Source of the DNA: Leifsonia xyli subsp. cynodontis DSM 46306
GTDB taxonomy: Bacteria > Actinomycetota > Actinomycetes > Actinomycetales > Microbacteriaceae
Direction: 5' to 3'
Assembly: GCF_000470775.1 (NCBI RefSeq)
Contig: NC_022438.1
Coordinates: 1,984,001-2,048,000 of the forward strand
DNA length: 64,000 bases
The notes below the pieces were generated by a model. That model saw nothing but the letters and a program-made list of their open reading frames with translations, did no database searches and was not told the origin of the DNA. The first letter of the stretch is position 1. The number at the start of each line of letters is the position of its first letter. This document shows positions 29,546-40,690 of the stretch, one piece after another. The position numbers and the translations under genes are program-made.

Positions 29546-30555
29546 CGCAGGAGATCGACGATCTCATCCTCCGCCTCCGCGCCCTGATCGAGCGCAAGGC
29601 CCTCCAAACCGGTTTCCTCGACCTCAACCGGTTCGTCACCAGCAGCGCCTGCGGCTGGGCGTACAACCTCTCCTCGGCGGCTGCCGCCTCCGAGATCCGC
29701 AACATGCGCTGGCACACCACCCGTGTGCTCAGCGTCGACCCCATCCGCGTCGCCAGCGACGACGGCTACCTCCGAGCGGAGGAGAGCGCCTACGCCGAGG
29801 CGAACACCGGCATCGAGGATCTCCTCGACACCTTCGCCGCCCCCGCCGACGCCGATCTGAACGACATCGAGGACGAGTTCACCAAGGCCGCCGCCGGCAA
29901 CCGCACCCTCCACCAGAACGGCGAAGACCTCTCCCGCACCTTCGTCGCCGCCCGCGCGCTCCGCAAGGCGTACAAGCTCCCCGCGCTCGTCCGTCCCGAG
30001 CATCCCGTCGACCGCGAGTTCATCCTCCTCGACACGATCCGCTCCGACGAGCGCGCCGCCTACGACTCGGCCCGCGCTCTGCACGACTTCATCGGAGGGG
30101 TCCAGACCGCTGAGCAGCGGCAGCTCGATGACCGGCTGATCGACCTGTGGGCCGACTACTCCGTCGCCGACCTGCACGATCTGCTCAGCAAACCTCCGAA
30201 AGTCGCGGCCACTCTGGCCAAGGCCGTCGTCTCCCGGCTCGCCCGCCCGAGCCGCGACACCCTGGCCACCGCGCTCACCACCATCCGAGCGACCGGGGAC
30301 GCCGGCAACTGGCGTGCGTTCACCCGCGCCCTGTTCGACTCGTGGGTCGCCGTCGAGTGCGAGGCGACCAGCCGGTTCAACACGAAGGTCGTCGATGCCG
30401 CGATCGAGGCAGAGCGCACGGCCGCCCGCCGGAGCGCCGCTCTCGCCTGGCCGGAGCTCGCTCAGCAGGCTGCGAGCCTGGACGGCCACCCGTTCGGGCA
30501 CAGCCCGCGCGAGGTCGCCGACTTCATCCGCGACATCGTCACCGACCTCCTCTGA
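29546..30555 (+). pseudogene. Unrecognised helical protein, 5'-truncated
   Basis: An open frame of 330 or so codons starts right at the IS flank, where an in-frame TAG lies in the CTAG duplication, and has no start codon until ATG 29704. Protein-like sequence extends upstream of that ATG (ALIERKALQTGFLDLNRFV), so the gene was probably longer. Visible features are all-helical: DDLILRLRALIER, GIEDLLDTFAAPADADLN, HPVDREFILLDTI, VADLHDLLSKPPKVAATL, HSPREVADFIRDIVTDLL. No family recognised. nadK starts 112 bases downstream on the same strand. Confidence 0.6.
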
Positions 30556-30667
30556 GCCGCCGCTGGGCCGGCTGAGACGGCTGGCGAATTTCCGCGGAGT
30601 CCGGCCGCGGAGTCCGTCGCGGCCGGATTCTCCGACAGAATGGGGTGAGGCACCGAGAGGAGACGAC

Positions 30668-31586
30668 GTGACGGACACGGGGGCGGCGCAGCGGTACATC
30701 CTCGTCGTCGCGCACACCGGTCGCCGGCACTCGCTCTCCGCGGGCGTCTCCGTCTGCCGCCAGCTGCTCGCTGCCGGCGTCGTGCCCGTCCTCAGCGAGG
30801 GCGAGCGGCGCGATCTGCTCGCGGCGGAGCCCGAGCTGGCCGCGGTGGCGGTGCTCGGAGCCGAGGTGCCGCCAGCCGAGCTGGAACTGGTCATCGTCCT
30901 CGGCGGTGACGGCACCATCCTGCGCGCCGCGGAGCTCGTCCGGGGCTGTCCGGCGCCGCTGCTCGGCGTGAACCTCGGCCACGTCGGCTTCCTCGCCGAG
31001 AGCGAGCGCGACGACCTGGAGACGGCGGTGGCCCGCGGGCTGGCGAAGGACTACGAGGTGGAGGAGCGCATGACGCTCTCCGCTCGGGTGAAGGTCGGTG
31101 AGGAGGTCGTCTACGAGAGCTGGGCGCTCAATGAGGCGACGGTGGAGAAGGCGAGCCGGGAGCGGGTGCTCGAAGTCGTCATCGAAGCCGACGGGCGGCC
31201 GATGTCGAGCTTCGGCTGCGACGGCGTCGTGATGTCCACTCCGACCGGGTCCACCGCGTACTCATTCTCGGCCGGCGGCCCGGTCGTCTGGCCGGGCGTC
31301 GCCGCCCTGCTGCTGGTGCCACTGTCCGCGCACGCCCTGTTCTCGCGCCCCCTGGTGGTGGACGCCGACTCCTCGCTCGCGGTCGAGCTGCTGGAGGGCG
31401 CCGGTGGCGAGGGAGTCCTGTGGTGCGACGGCCGGCGGGCGTTCGATCTGCCGCGCGGGGCGCGTGTCGTGGTGCGGCGCTCGCCCATCCCGGTGAGGCT
31501 CGCCCGGCTGCACCCCGGGCCGTTCACCGACCGGCTCGTGCAGAAGTTCACGCTCCCGGTGACGGGATGGAGGGGGCCGGCCGGCC

Positions 31587-31594
<8 letters not shown>
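30668..31594 (+). CDS. nadK: NAD kinase
   Basis: 308 residues. GGDGTILRAAEL (catalytic Asp), GVNLGHVGFLAE, WALNEATVEK and STPTGSTAYSFSAGGP are all present. It phosphorylates NAD to NADP. GTG 30668 is preceded by GAGAGGAG. Its end overlaps recN by eight bases, the usual nadK-recN pair; but both are on the plus strand, whereas tlyA and pyrG, their normal flanks, are on the minus strand. Confidence 0.95.
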
Positions 31595-33326
<1,732 letters not shown>

Positions 33327-33457
33327 CCCTGCCTTGCTCTGCTCCGGGTGCGGAGCGCCGCGGTGCGTCCGACCCTATGCGAGTGGTTGATACTTGTGAT
33401 TTTTGGTGGGTAGTGTGTTGTCGTTCGGGGGAATGCGGTGTTGAGGGGGTTGGGCTG
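33327..33457. other. Lower-GC intergenic region after recN
   Basis: About 130 bases with runs such as TTGATACTTGTGATTTTTGG, clearly richer in T than its surroundings. It probably holds the promoter of the hydrolase gene. No operator identified. Confidence 0.4.
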
Positions 33458-35551
33458 GTGGTGCGGTTTGATGAGGCCGTGGCGATGGTGTTGATTCGTG
33501 TTTGTCGTGGGCTGGACGAGGAGCTTCGCGGCGAGGGGGTTCTCCGTCGTGGTGCTGTGGAGACGGCCGTTCATGATTTCTCCGGCCGTTATGCCGGTCT
33601 CTTCACCGCTGCTGCCGTCATCGAAGCGGCGGATCGGGGCAGGCTCGCTGGTGTGCTCTATAGTCTCGCTGAGCAGGTCGAGGCTGCGGTGCTCAGGGTG
33701 GGGGAGGAGCGGAAGCGGCAGAGAGATCTGAGTGGGTGGCGTGAGCGGGAGGCGGGGCGTGAGCGCCGTCGTGCGACTGCGGACGCGTTGGGTGTGGTCG
33801 GTGCCGGTATTGATGGGTTCTTTGATCCGCGGTCCTCGGAGGTGGCGGTGCGGCCTCCGGTGGTCTCGGCTGCCTTCTCGCCGCGGGAGCGGAACCGCAC
33901 CTCGGGTGGTGCGTCGTCGGGGAGGAGTTCGGCGGTCCCGGACAGGTTGCGGGTTTTCGTGTCGCGGACTCGTGCGAGTGATGCGGGTATGGCGCGGCGG
34001 TTGGTGGCGTTGCGGGATGCGTGGTCGGCGTTTGTCGCGTCGTGTTCGTGGGTGCCGGTGGAGTCGGCGACGTTCCTGTATGGGTTCGAGCGGCTGTTGG
34101 CGGAGAGCCGGGCCGATGCGCTCTGGATCGAGCAGGTCGCTGCGGCGTTCGACGCTGCCGGTGGCGGCACGCTCTCGGATCATGCTCTGGACCTTGTCGC
34201 GACCGCGGTCCACCCGTTGAGCGATGAAGGCCTGCTGGCGGCTTTCGGAACGCTCACGGCTGTCGAGTTGCGGGCGTTGCTGGCGGCTTCTCCGGTCTTG
34301 CGGGCCCGGTTGTCGTCGGTGGATCCGGTGGCGGTCGACACGTGGTGGCACGGTCTGGGCCCGGCGGTGGGTGCTGGTGGTGGTTTCTCCGCGCGTCAGG
34401 AGTTGTTGTTGACCGCATTCCCGGACCTGTTCGGGAACGTGGAGGGCATTCCCTATGCTGCCCGGGACGAGGCGAATCGGCGTGCTTTGGCTGCTGCGAT
34501 CGCGGGGATGGAGAAGCAGATCGCCGGGTTGAGGGCTCGTGTTGGTGACAGCTCGGTCGTTGACGGGCCTTTGCTGCCCGGGGTGCTGGCGATGAAGCAC
34601 ACCCTCCGGGACGCGGAGGAGCAGTTGAAGGCGCTGAAGAACATCCGCGCCGCGTTGCAGACGAGGGAAGGCCGGGCGTCGCGCTTCCTCATCGCTCTGA
34701 CGGGTGATCGTCCGCCGTTGGCGGCGGTCGCGATCGGGGATCTGGACACGGCCACGACGGTGAGTTACGCCGTCCCCGGGATGGGGACCACGACCCACGG
34801 GATGACGGGGTGGGCGAAAGCGGCACAGAACCTGTATGCGCTTCTCCCGGTGGACAGTGCGGTGGTCGCCTGGATCGGCTACAAGACCCCGCCGTCGCCG
34901 AGCGTTGGCGATCCGGACTTCGGGGTGCTGAACGTGAATCGGGCGGTGGCGGGCGGCACCAAGCTCGCGTCGACGTTGGGAGGTTTGGGTGCGGTGCGGG
35001 GTGGGGCGCTGCCGCGGTTGTCGGTGGTCGCCCACTCGTATGGCACGACCACTGCCGCTGTCGCGCTTTCCCAGCCTGGGGTCCGGGTGGACACGTTCGT
35101 GACGTTGGGGTCGGCCGGGCTTCCGGACAGTGTGCGGTCGGTGGCCGATCTGAACGCGGGGGCGGTGTATTCGGGTCATGCTCGCGACAAGTTCCTCGGA
35201 GAGACCGAAAGCGGGGATCCGTGGGCGTGGATCGGCAGAGACGGTAGTCGTGACCACCGGGTCAACCCGCTGGCCCCCGACTTCGGTTCCCAGGCGTTCG
35301 GCGTCGAAACCGGAGGCGACTCCGGCAGCAGCGTGACCGACCACGGTCCGCTGCTCAGCGACGACGGCCCTGAAGCAGGGTACTTCGATTACGAGACGGA
35401 GTCGTTGGCGAACACGGCCCGGGCGGTTTCCGGGAAGACCGGGTCGATCACACCGTATGCGCCTTTGGGGCCGACGAACTTTCAGAAGGGTTTGCAAGTA
35501 GAGAATGAGAAGGGGTGCCTTTGTGGTGTGCTGCTCAGGGACGTTGGTTGA
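33458..35551 (+). CDS. DUF1023-type alpha/beta hydrolase, 3' end fused to the IS
   Basis: About 697 residues. The N-terminal 400 residues are helical, with charged coiled-coil-like segments (EAREAGRERRR-type) and the block LRDAWSAFVASCSW. The C-terminal alpha/beta hydrolase has the nucleophile in VVAHSYGTTTAAVAL, preceded by VAWIGYKTPPSP, and a late His in VTDHGPLL, as in DUF1023 proteins. Substrate unknown. The last residues (VLLRDVG) and the stop are from IS copy 3, so the natural end is cut. The first part is lower in GC, with many GTG and TGT codons, suggesting transfer. The GTG at 33458 follows GAGGGGG. A relic of a paralogue lies at 3600-3835. Confidence 0.75.
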   Translation: MVRFDEAVAMVLIRVCRGLDEELRGEGVLRRGAVETAVHDFSGRYAGLFTAAAVIEAADRGRLAGVLYSLAEQVEAAVLRVGEERKRQRDLSGWREREAGRERRRATADALGVVGAGIDGFFDPRSSEVAVRPPVVSAAFSPRERNRTSGGASSGRSSAVPDRLRVFVSRTRASDAGMARRLVALRDAWSAFVASCSWVPVESATFLYGFERLLAESRADALWIEQVAAAFDAAGGGTLSDHALDLVATAVHPLSDEGLLAAFGTLTAVELRALLAASPVLRARLSSVDPVAVDTWWHGLGPAVGAGGGFSARQELLLTAFPDLFGNVEGIPYAARDEANRRALAAAIAGMEKQIAGLRARVGDSSVVDGPLLPGVLAMKHTLRDAEEQLKALKNIRAALQTREGRASRFLIALTGDRPPLAAVAIGDLDTATTVSYAVPGMGTTTHGMTGWAKAAQNLYALLPVDSAVVAWIGYKTPPSPSVGDPDFGVLNVNRAVAGGTKLASTLGGLGAVRGGALPRLSVVAHSYGTTTAAVALSQPGVRVDTFVTLGSAGLPDSVRSVADLNAGAVYSGHARDKFLGETESGDPWAWIGRDGSRDHRVNPLAPDFGSQAFGVETGGDSGSSVTDHGPLLSDDGPEAGYFDYETESLANTARAVSGKTGSITPYAPLGPTNFQKGLQVENEKGCLCGVLLRDVG

Positions 35552-36631
35552 GGTGTGACGCGATAGATGGGTGAGGACCTCCCGGTCGAGAGTGGGGCTG
35601 TCTAGTTTCCCTGCACTCGATGACTTAGGAGGTCCTCGTGACCCACGCTAATGCTGCTTTGACTCCTCGCGAATGCCTCCGCCTGGCCCGCCAAGTCGTC
35701 GACGACGGCTGGTCCGTTGCTGCGGCGGCGACCTACTTCCGAGTGTCCTGACGCACCGCGGACCGATGGGCTCGTCGTTACGTGGAGATGGGCGAGGCGG
35801 GAATGCTGGACCGTTCGTCACGGCCGCATCACAGCCCGAACAAGACCCCGCGAAGACTGGTCCGCAAGGTCGTGCATCTGCGGTGGAAGAAGCGGCTGGG
35901 ACCAGTCGGTATCGGCGCCCAGCTCGGCATGCCCGCCTCGACCGTTCACACGGTCCTCTCCCGGTGCCGGATCAATCGGCTCAGCCACGTCGACGTCCGC
36001 ACCGGCGAACCCGCCCGCCGCTACGAGCACGAGCATCCCGGATCGATGATCCACGTCGACATCAAGAAACTCGGCAACATCCCCGACGGTGGCGGCTGGC
36101 GCTACGTCGGACGTCTCCAGGGAGAGCGGAACAAGGCCATCACCGCGAAGCGGACCGGGAAACACGGGATCACCGGCGACATGATCACCGGCACAGCGTT
36201 CGTTCATACCGTCATCGACGATCACTCCCGTGTCGCTTACGCCGAGATCCACGACGACGAAACCGCCGCCACTGCAATCGCTGTTCTGCGTCGAGCGGTC
36301 GGCTGGTTCGCCAGCCGTGGCGTCACCGTCGAACAGGTGCTCTCCGACAACGGCTCCGCATACCGCTCATACGCCTGGCGCGACGCTTGCGCCGAGCTCA
36401 GCATCCAACCGAAACGCACCCGGCCCTACCATCCGCAGACGAACGGCAAGATCGAACGCTTCCACCGCACCCTCGCCGACGGCTGGGCATACGCCCGGCA
36501 CTACAACTCCGAATCAGCCCGCCGCAACGCACTCCCGGCCTGGCTGCACTCCTACAATCACCACAGGCCCCACACCGCCATCGGCAGCCAGCCACCCATC
36601 AGCAGATTGACCAACGTCCCTGAGAAACACA
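35527..36631 (+). mobile_element. IS481-family insertion sequence, copy 3 (1105 bp)
   Basis: Full-length, in the orientation opposite to copies 1 and 2. Ends TGTGCTGCTCAGGGACG (left) and CGTCCCTGAGAAACACA (right). The flanks TTGTGG and GCAGAG neither match each other nor fit NCTAGN, so both original junctions have been lost by recombination or adjacent deletion. It differs from copy 1 by a single noticed coding change (Pro to Leu in INRPSHVDV). Confidence 0.93.
35638..36631 (+). pseudogene. IS481 transposase with in-frame TGA and no stop (copy 3)
   Basis: GTG 35638 follows AGGAGG. TGA at 35749-35751 (codon 38) interrupts the helix-turn-helix region; a downstream GTG at 35782 could start a 284-residue protein with the full DDE set (HVDIKKLGN, VIDDHSRV, SDNGSAYRS, GKIERFHR). 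The frame has no stop inside the IS. In copies 1 and 2 the flanking CTAG supplies it; here, without that flank, the frame runs on to 36945 through flgN in the wrong frame. Confidence 0.87.
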
Positions 36632-36646
36632 GCAGAGGAGCACTCA

Positions 36647-37133
36647 ATGGGAACCAACGAACTGTCGAACGAGCTGTGGCGCCAAAGGCAGCTGCTCGAG
36701 ACCATGCTGTACAAGTTCCACATCGAGAGGCTGCTGATCGGCTCCGGCTTCACCCGGTGGATTCCGCAGGCGACCAGCGACGTCGAGACGGTTGTGAACC
36801 GGCTCAAGACCGCCGAGCTCTCCCTCGCCGTCGAGATGGTCGATGTCGCCCGCGAGTACGCGCCTGCCCGATGACGCTGTCCTGCGGGATGTCGTCGCCG
36901 CCGCGCCGGAGGGCGCGTGGCGGGAGATCTTCGCCTCCCACCTGAAGGCGCTCAGCGAGCTGACCGCCGAGATCCGCAACACCCGCGACGAGAACAGCCG
37001 CCTCCTCCGGGCGGGACTGCGCCTCACACAGGAGACCCTCAATCTGATGGCCGAGCCCTCCTCGACCTACACCGCCGACGGAACCGTCGAGTCGGCGATC
37101 CCTGCCGCGCGTCTCATCGACGCCGCCCTTTGA
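36647..37133 (+). pseudogene. flgN: FlgN-like flagellar chaperone, frameshifted
   Basis: Frame one (36647-36874) gives ELSNELWRQRQLLETMLYKF and ERLLIGSGFTRWIPQATSDV, typical of FlgN-like export chaperones. At about 36865 it shifts to a second frame: LPDDAVLRDVVAAAPEGAW, SHLKALSELTAEIRNTRDEN and LRLTQETLNLMAE. Together about 160 residues, the expected size. The chaperone delivers FlgK and FlgL, which follow directly. GAGGAG precedes the ATG, 12 bases past IS copy 3. Confidence 0.78.
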
Positions 37134-37173
37134 CCCGCCCCGGAAGGACAGCCATGATGGCCGGTAAGACCCT

Positions 37174-38595
37174 ATGACCGAGAGCGCGCTCGGCGCCCTG
37201 CGCGCCGCTTACTCCGGCCTCCAGGCCGCCCAGGCCGGGATGGACATCGTCGGCCAGAACATCGACAATGCCAACACCGTCGGCTACGTCCGCCAGAGCG
37301 TCAGCCAGCAGTCCGTCGGCCAGCCCGGCCGCGTCGGCTCGGACGCGAACGGCCCCCGGTCCGGGCAGGGCGTCGTCGTCGCCGCGATCGTCCAGTCCGG
37401 CTCCTCCCTGCTGGACGCGCAAGTCCGGAGCACCGCGGCGGACGCCGCGTACAGCAGCGTGCGCTCCGGCGCGCTCGATCAGGTTCAGACGATCCTCGGC
37501 GAGCCGTCGGGCGACGCGATCAGCGGACGTCTGCAAACGTTCTGGAACGCGTGGCAGTCGGTCGCCAACCGGCCCGGGAGCAGCGCCCCGGTCGGGGCGC
37601 TGCTCGGACAGGCGGCGACTCTCGCCAGCACTATCGGCACGGCGTACAAAGCGCTCCAGAGCCAGTGGTCGCAGACCAGCGGCCAACTGGCGACGACGGT
37701 GTCTCAGCTGAACGCCGACATCGCCCGCATCGCCGATCTGAACGGCCAGATCCGCACCGCCATCGCCGCCGGCGGCAACGCGAACGAGCTCATCGACCAG
37801 CGCAACGTCGCCGCCCAGGGATTCGCCAAGCTCGTCGGCGGCCGTGTCGACATCGCCGGCGACAACACGGTCTCTGTCTCCATCGGCGGGATCGCCGTGG
37901 TCCAGGGCACCAGCTTCGAGCAGGTGCGGATCTCCGGCGGGACTCAGCTCGAAGCGGCCGGCGAGAGCCCGGTCAGACTCGTCCTCGCCAGCGACCCGTC
38001 CGGTCCGGGGCTCACACCGTCCACCGGCGAGATCGCCGGCCTGGTCTCTCTCCTCGGCGCGGCGGGCACCGGCGGCGCGATAGCCGAGACCGCCGCCCAC
38101 CTCAACCAGCTCGCCACCGGCCTCGCCACCCGGGTGAACGCGATCAGCCGGACCGGCGTCTCCTCCACCGGGGCGACCGGACTGGACTTCTTCGCGATCG
38201 GCGCCAGCCCCGCTCTGTCGCTCAGCGTGATCCCGGCCGACCCGTCCGGCGTCGCCACCGGAGCGGTCGGCGCAGGAAACCTGGACGGCGCCGTCGCCGA
38301 CAAGATCTCGCAGATCGGGAACACGGCCGCCTCCCCCGACGCGACGTGGTCGGCGTCCGTCGTCCAGCTCGGCACCCGGGCGAACCTCGAAGCGTCCCAG
38401 GCGTCGCTCGACTCGGCAGCACTCACCTCGGCGACCACCGCCCAGCAGTCTCTGGAGAGCGTCGACCTGGACGAAGAGAACCTGAATCTCCTCTCCTACC
38501 AGCACGCCTACCAGGGAGCCTCGCGCGTGATGTCCGCGCTCGACGAGGTCCTCGACCAGCTCATCAACCACACCGGACACGTTGGGATCGCCTGA
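37174..38595 (+). CDS. flgK: Flagellar hook-associated protein 1 (FlgK)
   Basis: 473 residues. The N-terminal rod-like motif ALRAAYSGLQAAQAGMDIVG, QNIDNANTVGYVRQ and the C-terminal coil (SLESVDLDEENLNLLSYQHA, YQGASRVMSALDEVLDQLIN) are both intact. It joins hook and filament. Reads as functional on its own although the neighbouring flgN is broken and no basal-body genes are in the window. Confidence 0.92.
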   Translation: MTESALGALRAAYSGLQAAQAGMDIVGQNIDNANTVGYVRQSVSQQSVGQPGRVGSDANGPRSGQGVVVAAIVQSGSSLLDAQVRSTAADAAYSSVRSGALDQVQTILGEPSGDAISGRLQTFWNAWQSVANRPGSSAPVGALLGQAATLASTIGTAYKALQSQWSQTSGQLATTVSQLNADIARIADLNGQIRTAIAAGGNANELIDQRNVAAQGFAKLVGGRVDIAGDNTVSVSIGGIAVVQGTSFEQVRISGGTQLEAAGESPVRLVLASDPSGPGLTPSTGEIAGLVSLLGAAGTGGAIAETAAHLNQLATGLATRVNAISRTGVSSTGATGLDFFAIGASPALSLSVIPADPSGVATGAVGAGNLDGAVADKISQIGNTAASPDATWSASVVQLGTRANLEASQASLDSAALTSATTAQQSLESVDLDEENLNLLSYQHAYQGASRVMSALDEVLDQLINHTGHVGIA

Positions 38596-38597
38596 CC

Positions 38598-39479
38598 ATG
38601 ACAATGCGCGTCACCTCGACCACTCAGCTGCTCAGCACTCAGCGGAACCTCCAGGCGTCCAAAGCCTCGATGGGCGACCTCTACCAGGAGGGCACGAGCG
38701 GGGTGAAGATCGCCAAGCCCTCCGACGACCCGGCCGGAGTCGCGAACCTCCTCGCCGTGCGCAAACAGATCTCCCAGAACGCCCAGTACAAGTCCAACGT
38801 CAATGACGGGACCGGCTGGATGAAGACCGTCGACTCAGCCCTCACCGGTTCCGCCGACGTGCTCTCCAAGATCCGCGACCTCGTCGTGCAAGCAGCGAAC
38901 ACCGGAGCGAACACCCCCGCCGATCAGAACGGCATCGTCAAGAGCATCGAGCAGCTCAAGCAGAACCTCCTCACCCTCGCCAACACTCAGTACCTCGGCC
39001 GGAGCGTCTTCGCCGGCACCTCGGACGCCGACACGGCGTTCGACGTGAAGAGCTACGCGTTCAACGGCACGCCCGGCGCCGAGGTGTCCCGGCGAGTCAG
39101 CGCATCCGCGACCATCCCGGTGTCCGCCGACGGCGCAGCCATCTTCGGCGCCGGCAGCGTCTTCGCCCTCATCGACGGGATCACCACGAAGATCGCCGCA
39201 GGCAGGAACGTCGGCTCCGAACTCGCCGCCATCGACTCGGCGCTGAACGTCATCTCCGGCGCCCAATCGGCCATCGGGACCGACTTCGCCCAGCTGCAAC
39301 AGGTCCAGCTGCAGCTGGGGACAGACACGACCACGCTGGAAGAGACCCGTTCCCGCATCGAAGACGCCGATCCCGCCGACGTCGTGCTGCGCCTGAACGC
39401 ACAGCAGGTCGCCTACCAGACCGCTCTCGCCGTCGCGGCGAAAAGCATCCAGCAAACCCTGATGGACTACCTGCGCTGA
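38598..39479 (+). CDS. flgL: Flagellar hook-associated protein 3 (FlgL)
   Basis: 293 residues, flagellin-like ends. N-terminus MRVTSTTQLLSTQRNLQASK and KIAKPSDDPAGVANLLAVRK; C-terminus EETRSRIEDADPADVVLRLN and LAVAAKSIQQTLMDYLR. It forms the junction with flagellin. Starts three bases after flgK. Confidence 0.92.
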   Translation: MTMRVTSTTQLLSTQRNLQASKASMGDLYQEGTSGVKIAKPSDDPAGVANLLAVRKQISQNAQYKSNVNDGTGWMKTVDSALTGSADVLSKIRDLVVQAANTGANTPADQNGIVKSIEQLKQNLLTLANTQYLGRSVFAGTSDADTAFDVKSYAFNGTPGAEVSRRVSASATIPVSADGAAIFGAGSVFALIDGITTKIAAGRNVGSELAAIDSALNVISGAQSAIGTDFAQLQQVQLQLGTDTTTLEETRSRIEDADPADVVLRLNAQQVAYQTALAVAAKSIQQTLMDYLR

Positions 39480-39487
39480 AAGGCATC

Positions 39488-39835
39488 ATGAGCGTTCCCC
39501 TCGCCCTCACCGCTCCCCTGGTCGGCCTCGAACACCTGGTGTTCTTCGAGCTGACCCCTCTCGACGGCGCCCCCGGCTGCTACGTCCTCCGCTCGACCGA
39601 GGACCCGGGCGTCCGCCTGTACGTCCTCGACACCGCTGTCCGGCTCCCCGGCTACCGGGCAGGGCTGACGGTGGCCGTGGAGGCCGACGTGTACGTCGTC
39701 GTCAGCACCCACCACGGCGCCCCCACGGTGAACCTGATCGCGCCGATCGTCGTGGATCTGCCCGCCGGCGTCGCCGGGCAGATCATCGTCGACGATCCCG
39801 ACCTCAGCCGGGTGTCCGTCCCCCTCGCCGCGTAG
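39488..39835 (+). CDS. fliW: Flagellar assembly factor FliW
   Basis: 115 residues. Pattern PLVGLEHLVFFELTPLDGAP, YVLRSTEDPGVRLYVLDTAV, LPGYRAGL, and VNLIAPIVVDLPAG as in FliW, which binds flagellin and antagonises CsrA. Slightly shorter than usual in the segment after LPGY, perhaps a small deletion. Last gene of the flagellar remnant, convergent with tlyA. Confidence 0.8.
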   Translation: MSVPLALTAPLVGLEHLVFFELTPLDGAPGCYVLRSTEDPGVRLYVLDTAVRLPGYRAGLTVAVEADVYVVVSTHHGAPTVNLIAPIVVDLPAGVAGQIIVDDPDLSRVSVPLAA

Positions 39836-39865
39836 CGGACGCCGCGGAGCGGACGCGCACCGCCC

Positions 39866-40681
39866 TCAGCGCACCACCTCCCGAACCCGATCGCGCCACT
39901 GGCCCGGATCGGTCCCACGCGTCGTCAGCCGAACCAAGAACTCGGCATTCCCGTGCGAGCCCACGATCGGAGACCGGATCACACCCGCCACTCCGAGACC
40001 CGCATCGAACCCCGACCAGAGAACAGCAGTCAGAACATCCTCCCAGAGCCTGGCGTCCCGCACGACTCCCTCGCGGATGCCCGACCGGCCGACCTCGAAC
40101 TGCGGTTTCACCAGCAGAACGAAGTCCGCGCCCTTCTCCGCGACCGCCCGCAGCGCCGGAATGACCTGCGTGAGCGAGATGAAGGACAGATCGGCCACGA
40201 CCAGCTCCGGACGCACCGGCCGTCCCAGCAGCTCCGCGAGCCGCTCCGGAGTCAGGGCACGCACATTGACGCCCTCGAAAGAACGCAGCCGTCCCTCCCC
40301 CGCCAGCACGGGCGAGAGCTGGCCGTGCCCGACATCCAGCGCGACCACCGTCTCAGCGCCACGCTCCAGCAGCACCTGACTGAATCCCCCGGTCGAGGCC
40401 CCCGCATCGAGCGCTGTCCGGCCGGAGACAGGCACACCGAAGGCATCGAGCGCCGCGAGAAGCTTATGGGCGCCGCGACTCACATAGTGATCGACGCCGG
40501 CGACCGCGAGGGCCTGCCCCGGACCGACCCACGTAGACGCCCGGATGACCGGCTTCCCGTCCACCGTCACCAAACCTTCGGCGATCGCAGCAGCCGCCCG
40601 GCTCCGCGAACGCACAAGCCCACGAACCGTCAAAGCCACATCGAGCCGCAGGAAAGCAGGCTCAGACGTTCCCGGCGACAC
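39866..40681 (-). CDS. tlyA: TlyA-family rRNA 2'-O-methyltransferase
   Basis: 271 residues. N-terminal S4 domain (LRLDVALTVRGLVRSRSRAA, AIAEGLVTVDG), then an FtsJ-like methyltransferase: HYVSRGAHKLLAALDAF, SAM site ALDAGASTGGFSQVLLERGA, and VVADLSFISL. It methylates 16S and 23S rRNA and may confer capreomycin sensitivity. In relatives nadK and recN follow it; here the flagellar remnant and IS copy 3 intervene. Confidence 0.93.
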   Translation of the reverse strand: MSPGTSEPAFLRLDVALTVRGLVRSRSRAAAAIAEGLVTVDGKPVIRASTWVGPGQALAVAGVDHYVSRGAHKLLAALDAFGVPVSGRTALDAGASTGGFSQVLLERGAETVVALDVGHGQLSPVLAGEGRLRSFEGVNVRALTPERLAELLGRPVRPELVVADLSFISLTQVIPALRAVAEKGADFVLLVKPQFEVGRSGIREGVVRDARLWEDVLTAVLWSGFDAGLGVAGVIRSPIVGSHGNAEFLVRLTTRGTDPGQWRDRVREVVR

Positions 40682-40690
40682 CCCTCAACG

